In this document: positions 57,501 through 64,000 of the stretch, in pieces
How positions within the stretch are numbered: position 1 is the first letter of the stretch
Layout: each line of letters begins with the position of its first letter
NCBI GenBank assembly: GCA_947561715.1
Contig: OX387204.1
Coordinates: 2,919,001 to 2,983,000 of the forward strand
Origin: Ascidia mentula
Lineage: Eukaryota > Chordata > Ascidiacea > Phlebobranchia > Ascidiidae
Reading direction: 5' to 3'
DNA: 64,000 nucleotides
Notes under the pieces: model-generated
Told to the model about the DNA's origin: nothing
Database searches by the model: none
What the model saw: the letters and a program-made list of their open reading frames with translations, nothing else
Made by a program: the position numbers and the translations under genes

Positions 57501-60500
57501 GTTATCGTTACACACATTTCTATCTGTTGCGACAAATTCTGATTCTCCACAGTCAGTTTTGCGGACATCTGATTGTTCGAGAGCTCCTGATTGGAGAGTT
57601 TTGACAACATTTGTTCCTCTGTTTTTTCTTTTGCCATTTTCAACTGTAACAAAATGCATGATCGCTATTTCACACAAAATGTCCAACGACTTCTATCAGA
57701 GATGTAACATGACAAAAAAAGCTCCAATCCTACCCTTTTTTTTTCTTGGGCAAGCAGCTTCAATTCTTCCTTTTGTTTTTTTAACATGTATGACAGTTCT
57801 TTTTCCTTGGCATTATAAGTTCTATGCCAAACACGCCTTGGTAAATATGGGGATAATGTGGGATAAACACAAACTCACTGTTTGCAGCTTCGAAGTTCTT
57901 CTTGCAAGTCAAGAATTTTCTGCTGAAGTTTTTGATCTGAGCTCTTGTATCTTTCCTGCACAGTAATTAAACGTTAAAACAAATTTCATTTTTAGAGAAA
58001 GAAATTTGTCATGAAATAACAAGACAATAGAAAAGTCAAATAACAAGGAACTGAGCATGCACAAACTGAATGATAAAAGACATTTATTGTGGACGAGCAC
58101 TTCAATATGACAATTTGCTTTGTTTTTGCGAAATCTTTGCAAAACGAATGAATAGCTTACATAATCATATTTGATCCTCGTCAGTTCCAGCTCTTTGTCT
58201 TTTAAAGACCTTTCCGAGTTCTGTGTTTCCTCCAAATGTTTTCTGTAAAAATCAAAATATTTTTTTCCGGTTTCCAAATTTATACTGCATGACTCTGCAC
58301 AAGTTAATGATGTACAACCTTTCCTTTTGGTCCATAACTTCTTTAAGAGAGTTGTATTCATCGAGAAGAGATTGCATTTCCTGCAAATAAAAAAAAATGG
58401 AAAAACAATACTTTTTAACATCAACTAAAATACTATCTCAATCTAACAGCAAATACAGCTTTATTCGCATGGGCTTTTGTTCAAGCTAAAAGTTTATCAA
58501 ACCAGCTGCACTGATGAGACCTTTTAGGTTGAAACAGTGGCCACCTGTCTGTAGCTTACACATTAGTTATCTGTCTCTACCAATATTATCTAAATATAAT
58601 TGAGAAACATTGTGGATTCTTCGTTATTACTGCCTATGATTCAAATTTAAATACAGTGGTCTTACCACAGAATTGGTGGAAGTTTGGTTTGGGCTTCTAT
58701 TTTCCTGCATCTGGTCTTCCATCTGGTGTCAAGAAATTTAATTGTTAAATTTGGTTTGTGGTAGCAATGAAAAGGTATTTGGGCTGTAGCACTTACATCA
58801 TTCAGCTTATCCTCATAATTCTCTTGCATTTTAATCAACTTGTTTTGTAACTCTGCCTTTTCATCGTGCAGTCGTTCGATGCTGGAGACAAATTTCAGAC
58901 TGCTAGTGTCTCCTCCTTCCTCTATTAAATCCTACATGAAAATACAGAAGAACACAAGAATATTTACCTCGGATGATATATTTTATGACTAAAACATTTT
59001 CAAAATTATCACAAATAAGCTACCTGCAAATCCAATATTAGGTTGTGTTTGTCTCTCAGTGCATCCTTATGTGCTTTTTGCATTATTTTGGTCCTCGTTC
59101 TTTTTGATGTTTCTTCCCTTTTCAACTTTGTTTTGCATTGTTGCAGTTCTCTTTGTAGCTCCTTCACAAAAAGATTTTTATAATTTTTTTCTTAAAAAAA
59201 CAAAGTATATACTGGAAAAAGAATTGTTGCTAATTTTAAACAATTACCAGTTTTTTTAGTTTGAGATCATCTCTTTGCTGGGAACATGAAGTTAACTCTT
59301 TTTGTAAAATCCTAAATTCAATTTCACTAGGCTGGGTAGGGTCTGATTCTGAATCTGTGTCACTCGGAGTTGAAATATCTGAAAAGGAAAATGTAGACTG
59401 CATCAAAAACCATTCTATTACTACGAAAAAACAAAATTAGGAATTTTACACAAACAAAAAATTACTAAGCTATTCAGTTCTGTTTCTTGCAGAATTGACT
59501 AAGATTTAAAAAATGGGCAGCTTTTGTCACTTAGTTTTAACTTTACATTTCGCACCAGCGGTTAGTACTGTTTGACCAATTTCATTGTTTTATCATTTTA
59601 GCATTTAACTATGTCTTTTCTGTTTATTTTGTTTGTACAGAACTGATAATACTGTATTCTAAAAATAGAAGCATTTGACACAAAGTTATTATAGTAATAT
59701 TTGAAATTGACATTGAAGTTTCACTTATGTCATGCCAAAGAAGTGTTGCTGGTCAGGTTTTAATTTCTTAAAGTTAAAACATTTTCATTATGGCACATGT
59801 AATACCATACATCATAGGCGTCAGGTGTTAGAAACACGCAAAAAACATTTCGTCAGTCATATCGCCCTAAACGTAGGGAAACGACGCAAATTCTGTTTTG
59901 TGTAACTTTGTTTTTACACCGAACCATGTTGTTGTAGCACTAAAACACTTTAATTATGGACCCCCTTAATGAAAGCGGCACATTTTTGTTTCACTCAGTC
60001 TATTGCAGATTAAGTAATTATGAAATAACAAAGATCTCTATTACACAACAATGCCTATTCTTACAATTATGCTACAACAATTGCTGCGCTGCGTAACAAT
60101 CCACGAGACACTTGAGTTTGTCAAGATTGTGACGGAGATAATACAGGTGGTTTGAAACTTGCTTAGTGGATAGTATAATGTATGTGCTTTTTTGGCAACA
60201 ATTTTTAATTCAAACGAAATCCTGGGGTGACAATACACACGTTGTCACCCCTGTTTGTTTGTGAGGGGTGACATGTCACCCCAGTCACCCGTAAATCGAC
60301 GCCTATGCCATACATACCAGCCAATGTGTCATCATCATCCAGACCAAGGTCTCTCATAAAAATTTCACTCTTTAATGGTGATGGTTTTGGTCGTTGTGGT
60401 GAAAATTGGCTTCCATCTCTCAATGGCCTTGGAGTTTTAAACTAAACGTATATAGGGTAGATGAAGTAAAATATTTAAACAAAAAAATCGGGTCACATTT

Positions 60501-60580
60501 CAACTTCGCCTGCTTCACGACAAAAAGTGTACAAAGTTTTGAAAGTTTAAACAGAAACTTACCACAGGATAAGACGACAT
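51596..60580 (-). CDS. KIFC3: Kinesin-14 C-terminal motor protein, KIFC3-like
   Basis: Minus-end-directed microtubule motor with an N-terminal stalk and C-terminal motor. Twenty-five coding exons in transcript order: 60580-60563, 60441-60318, 59378-59248, 59161-59024, 58931-58797, 58722-58666, 58380-58319, 58242-58161, 57955-57879, 57821-57734, 57643-57516, 57049-56699, 56589-56493, 56436-56269, 55995-55837, 55315-55149, 54961-54850, 54611-54500, 54439-54258, 54006-53902, 53795-53665, 53029-52912, 52706-52577, 52223-52026, 51732-51596. All phases agree; the product is 1068 residues, longer than human KIFC3. Residues 1 to about 715 are a low-complexity head then long heptad-like coiled coil. 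The kinesin-14 neck ([20 protein letters not shown]) precedes the motor (about 736-1056): [12 protein letters not shown]-loop GQTGSGKT, switch I NEHSSRSH, switch [10 protein letters not shown], and the KIFC3-type ending [14 protein letters not shown]. Exon 1 codes only MSSYPV. An AG at 60597-60598 may be a trans-splice acceptor, leaving a 16-nt leader with an out-of-frame upstream ATG. Confidence 0.93.
53077..53523. repeat. 30-bp minisatellite, about 15 units
   Basis: A head-to-tail array in the kinesin intron between coding exons 21 and 22. Each unit reads approximately AAACAACCATCATAACTTGC followed by AAACACCATA. Units differ at a few positions, chiefly GCAAAC versus GCTAAC and CATAAC versus CACAAC. 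Because 30 is a multiple of three and the unit lacks stops on the minus strand, it creates a fortuitous 149-codon frame repeating a ten-residue [10 protein letters not shown]-like unit. The array is intronic and very likely non-coding. Confidence 0.95.
54046..54087. repeat. 21-bp tandem duplication
   Basis: Two adjacent copies of a unit beginning AGCAATTTTTTCAAGGTC differ at one base. They lie in the kinesin intron between coding exons 19 and 20. Probably a simple replication slippage product. Confidence 0.85.
57187..57227 (-). repeat. GATGAT/CGAAAY hairpin repeat, copy 3
   Basis: Read on -, the arms CAAAC and GTTT enclose TGATGAT, a CGC/GC stem with an AT-rich loop, and CGAAAC. It shares CATAAGTTTTTGCCGAAAC with copy 2 at 31721 apart from one base. 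It lies in the kinesin intron between coding exons 11 and 12, near the 36-bp repeat at 57310-57345 but in the opposite orientation relative to it when compared with copy 2. Confidence 0.55.
57310..57345 (+). repeat. 36-bp dispersed repeat segment, copy 2
   Basis: Near-identical to 31762-31797 (one mismatch by eye), containing ACAGTATGGGCCAGTC. It sits in the kinesin intron between coding exons 11 and 12, within about 160 bp of unfamiliar sequence that includes hairpin copy 3. The whole block, about 57180-57350, may be one insertion. Confidence 0.6.
59813..60307. mobile_element. Non-autonomous hAT-type DNA transposon, 495 bp
   Basis: Perfect 10-bp inverted ends CATAGGCGTC / GACGCCTATG are flanked by a perfect 8-bp duplication CCATACAT (59805-59812 and 60308-60315). 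The size of the duplication and the end sequence fit the hAT superfamily. The interior has no transposase and carries nested GGGGTGACA / TGTCACCCC inverted repeats near the right end. It lies in the kinesin intron between coding exons 2 and 3; the right-hand duplication occupies intron positions +3 to +10 of the exon 2 donor. Perfect ends and duplication suggest a recent insertion. Confidence 0.92.
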
Positions 60581-60596
60581 TATGGGCTACTGACAT

Positions 60597-61185
60597 CTAC
60601 AAAATTAGGAAAAGACACCTGCCAAAAGAATTAAATTCACATTATTTTACGTTTTGAGGGAACGTTTGTTTTCATTGACTACATTTTAAAACTAAAACGT
60701 CTCCAAACGCGGGACAAAGTGAATATTTGTACTGATAAATAATATGTTTAATTTTCAAGTTTTTTCCAGGCAAAATATTTCAAAAAATAAAGTATGTTTT
60801 ATTGATGTAAGCAACTCTTGCTTTCCTAGGCAATTTAAATTCAAATGTTAAATTGTGAGATCAGACAAATATTTTTCGTTCAAATGTTTTTGCATTTATT
60901 GAACTTTTGAGTTTTTTGAGAAAATATTTTTTTGAGAAAATATTTTATTTTGCAATTATTTTGCATTATTGAAACAAATAATGTCAAGGTTTTGTCCAAA
61001 ATTTATTCACATATTGAAACAAAATGTTAAATAAAAAAAAACATGGCAAAAAAACACGTTTTATCCGATGAACGTGTGTTGACTTTCGGATAAGCGCACG
61101 GTTGTTGCCTAGAATTGCATAAGCTGTGTCACAAAAGTTTGATGGGTTTACCCCGTTTTTGGAATAGGAAGCTTATTACATCCAA
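60597..61185. promoter_or_regulatory. Putative shared promoter region of kinesin and PAM16
   Basis: About 590 bp between two divergently transcribed genes, kinesin (-) and PAM16 (+), so both promoters must lie here or within 5' introns. It is AT-rich, with a short near-tandem duplication of TTTTTTGAGAAAATAT at about 60911-60946. No TATA box or CpG-rich core can be assigned with confidence. Confidence 0.5.
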
Positions 61186-62152
61186 ATGGTTAGTAATTTT
61201 CCTCGTTTTGTTCTGTCAATAAATTTTGTGTATATTTATCTTTAACTCGATAGCCAGTTGTTTTCAAACCACCTTACACGTGTTTTTTAGGCCAACAATC
61301 TGATCAAAGTTATTCTAGCGGGTGCACAAGTTGTTGGTCGTGCATTTACAAGAGCTGTACGCAAGGAATTTGCAGGTATTTGTCAAACCTAGATGACAAA
61401 ACATACGACTTTCTGTGCTATATGTGGTTGTGTGATGTGTCTTGGTGATAAAGTTTTTGTTTGCTTTGCTTAGCACTGCTCTTATGTTGTTAGTTTTAAC
61501 CGAAACATTTTTTAACATTAAAGCAAGCCAGCATGCAGCAGAGAAAGCTGGGGGTGGTGAAAAAGGAGCAAAATCTGCCGCTTCCTCTAGTTTATTTGGA
61601 ATGACTTTAGATGAAGCCAAACAAATTTTGAATGTATCCAACCCTACTGATGTGGAGCAAGTTGTGAAGGTAACTACTACCTAAAACAATAACCTTTGCA
61701 TGAAATATAAAAGCCAAAGCTAACATGCTAACATGCTAATCATTACCAGCAAACATTTTGAACACTGCTGTGCTCATCATCAGTGCTGTGAACTAACTGA
61801 ATGAGTTGGCAACATTATTGAAAACCCACTTTAAATTATAGTGTAGTGTTGGAATGCCATAATGAATTGTGTATTGTATGTGAAAGCTAAAAGTTCATAC
61901 ATTGAAGCTTCTGGTGTTCAGAATTTCCCTTTTTGCAGAATTATGAACACCTAATGAAAGTCAATGAAAAAGCACAAGGAGGATCATTTTATATCCAGTC
62001 AAAGGTAATAAGTCACAGATAACACATATAAGTGCAATGATGCTAATCGGTTTGTGTTGCAGGTATACCGTGCAAAAGAAAGAATAGACGTTGAAACGGG
62101 AATAAATAAACAAAGCAATATGGAAAGTAAAGAAACAAAACCAGAAACGTGA
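61186..62152 (+). CDS. PAM16: PAM16/TIM16 (Magmas), mitochondrial import motor subunit
   Basis: J-like protein of the TIM23 presequence translocase motor; in other eukaryotes it pairs with PAM18 on the matrix side of the inner membrane and restrains its stimulation of mtHsp70. Coding exons 61186-61188, 61291-61375, 61524-61669, 61939-62004, 62063-62152 give 129 residues, close to the usual length of about 125. Exon 1 codes only the start methionine. The hydrophobic N-terminus ([20 protein letters not shown]) matches the family's membrane-associating or targeting segment. The J-like region has [20 protein letters not shown] then [20 protein letters not shown] and [11 protein letters not shown]; it lacks the HPD motif of true J-domains, as expected for PAM16. 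Phases agree throughout. The gene is divergent from the kinesin and tail-to-tail with FUT8 362 bp away. Confidence 0.95.
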
Positions 62153-62513
62153 CAGAAAATCATTTTAGCATTTTTTTTCCGCAATGAAATACGCTCCGAG
62201 AGTCAGGAGATACACAGTGACCTACAAGTGCCTTGGTTCTTGTACGCACAAAATATATTTATGGTTCTCCGCAAAGTCTTGCAACGCTGTGGTTTGTTTT
62301 TCATTTCTTTTAATACAAACCTCATCTGAAATTCTGTGGTCATCAAAATTCGCCTTCTCATATGTGGGCAACTTGTTTTTTAGATTAGTGTCCAGATCAA
62401 AAATGACACAGTGTATAGTAATACAAAAGTTGTCAGAATGCAGTATACAAGCGAAATGCTTTGGCATATTTAAACAATTAGGTTCAACCAAATGTGGCAA
62501 AATGTCCTAGGTT
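62153..62513. other. Convergent 3' intergenic region
   Basis: 361 bp between the stop codons of PAM16 (+) and FUT8 (-), holding both 3' UTRs. A reverse-strand ATTAAA at about 62308 is a possible FUT8 poly(A) signal. Open frames on both strands here mirror each other and have no motif. Confidence 0.6.
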
Positions 62514-64000
62514 TTACACCTGAATCCTGTTTTTTTGTTTTTTTACCACATTTAACACTGCACTAGCCTTGTAAGAAGGAAAAAGCCCCGTTTCGCCAGT
62601 TCTCATGTTTTGTCCAAGCGAATATCCGTCCCAGTGGTTGCCCTTCACGCCTATGACGTCACCAACTTTTATATTGAGCTCTTTAGCGCCATCTTTACGG
62701 TGGTTGCGCTCTGCTCTGACATAGCGAGCTGCAGAAAACTGGTAAATATCGTCTAGAGAGTGAATCCTCCGATGAGCACCCGCTTTAACGGTCACCATAA
62801 GTTCATACACAACTCTGCAAACCTGCAGAGGTGGTCGTATATTTACAACTTGGTGGAAACTTCGAAACGTCACGGGTAAAGTTAGTATGGTTTAGCATGG
62901 GGAGTACGAATTAAACAATCCAATTAAGCAGAAGTTTTGTTTATTTTGAATCGCATGCTGTCTCTATGGCCTACGGAGATTCATTAACAGATTATAAATA
63001 ATCCTGAGTCGTCTGTTTAACGTTTTTCAGTATATTTATACATTTCGCCTGTATTTGCAGGCATCATCTGTATCGCTTATTTTTGAACAAACAATTCTTT
63101 AAGCACTGATCCTGAAAAAACGAAAAACGTCACTTACGTTTGACGAGAAAGTGCACACGACGTAATCACACTTGGATAATGCAAAAATATCGGTCAAAAT
63201 TGCAATTAAGCCATCCTTGTTTCTTAAGTTGTTTCTTGAACCTTCTATAACATCGTAACCAGGATATCTGACAATAAAAAAACGAAAGTTTCAGCCCAAA
63301 ACATTAATAAATCAACTCGTTATAACACATTTTTTTTACTTGCTCTTGGCTTCAGCAAACACTTGTATTTCGTCGCTGGCAATATAGACCTTTTTGGTAA
63401 TTTCCACGTCATTGCCTGACGTCATCATGCCCCGCACGTCATACCAAGCATCCGCGTGTTCCATGTATTCTTCCAGATTGTGCATTGATGCTTCGCTGTA
63501 GATTTTGTCTGTTCTTCGAATGTGGAGGCTAATAATTGTAAATGCTCATGTAATTGCACGCATTTGAAAACGCTTGTTAACAAGGAAGCACAAAAACGTT
63601 AATTTATGTTCGATGAAACAATTATTATGACCCTGGCAAATATTTTGAAAACAGAACTTTTACAACATGCGCTGGTTTTTGTAAAAAAATGTAATTATCG
63701 CAAATCGGTCAAATTTGAAATCACCTCATTTATGCTCATTGCTGAATTTCGAGAGTATATTCGTTATTCATTATTCTCACCCGACAACCGGTTTTGAAAA
63801 ATCCACTCGTGCCAGCGACGTCTCAACACGCATTTTCACGTCCTCGCGCATGCGCAGTGCATATCGCACAAAACATCCTGTCCACCAAACGTCCGCCTCA
63901 TCAAATACTTCCTCGGCTTCCTCCGCGAGATCCTCCGGAATGCTTGGAGGAGCGAAGGGTCCGGGAACGTAATATGCGGCATCATGATCGAAACTCACTA
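62514..64000 (-). CDS. FUT8: Alpha-1,6-fucosyltransferase FUT8, C-terminal part (5' end beyond window)
   Basis: Golgi type II membrane enzyme that transfers fucose from GDP-fucose to the innermost GlcNAc of N-glycans (core fucosylation). Visible exons in transcript order: 64000-63781 (open at the window edge), 63528-63340, 63267-63138, 62822-62514, about 280 C-terminal residues with matching phases. Family marks are SIPEDLAEEAEE and VWWTGCFVRYAL, the donor-binding LHIRRTDK (HVRRTDK in human), KYPGYDV, the CDYVVCTFSSNVCRVVYELM segment close to human FUT8, HSLDDIYQF, and the C-terminal SH3 domain with KVGDVIGVKGNHWDGYS and GLFPSYK. The N-terminal anchor and coiled coil lie outside the window. 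The gene ends tail-to-tail with PAM16. Confidence 0.95.
63038..63073 (-). repeat. GATGAT/CGAAAY hairpin repeat, copy 4
   Basis: Read on -, the arms ATAC and GTAT enclose AGATGATG, a CCTG/CAGG stem with loop CAAATA, and CGAAAT. It lies in the last FUT8 intron. It has the same plan as the copies at 23456, 31721 and 57187. Confidence 0.5.

Overview
The window looks like a piece of a tunicate (urochordate) nuclear chromosome, most likely Ciona or a close relative. This is inferred from chordate-type genes with compact multi-exon structures, a POU class IV gene with chordate-style POU-IV box, and the CpG pattern described below; no sequence search was possible. All gene models were built by hand from conserved protein segments, GT-AG boundaries and matching intron phases.

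Layout: (1) 1-6541, a POU4/Brn3-type transcription factor on + with about 3.2 kb of upstream DNA holding candidate POU/homeodomain sites. (2) 6542-12898, no gene recognised. (3) 12899-23286, the ciliary TPR protein TTC29 on -, with a consensus RFX X-box upstream of its first certain exon and a small hAT-type element in its last intron. (4) 24701-28800, no secure gene. (5) 28801-37245, an R-spondin-like secreted Wnt modulator on + with signal peptide and two furin-like repeats, but no thrombospondin type 1 domain; a Lys/Arg- and Cys-rich tail follows directly. (6) 37246-43883, no gene recognised. (7) 43884-50835, two tandem TMEM144 paralogues on + with the same 12-exon, same-phase structure. 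(8) 51596-60580, a complete 25-exon kinesin-14 (KIFC3-like) on -, holding a 30-bp minisatellite and a hAT-type element inserted beside a splice donor. (9) 61186-62152, PAM16/Magmas on +, divergent from the kinesin. (10) 62514-64000, the 3' end of FUT8 on -, running off the window.

The left part (to about 43 kb: POU4, TTC29, R-spondin and intergenic DNA) is CpG-rich and gene-poor. The right part (TMEM144, kinesin, PAM16, FUT8) is AT-rich, mostly CpG-poor and gene-dense. This resembles the mosaic gene-body methylation known in Ciona: developmental genes in unmethylated DNA, broadly expressed genes in methylated DNA. The genes are functionally unrelated and there is no operon. The most unusual items are the R-spondin lacking TSP1, the hAT element beside a kinesin splice donor, the partly homogenised TMEM144 pair, and a four-copy family of hairpins with a GATGAT / CGAAAY internal loop.
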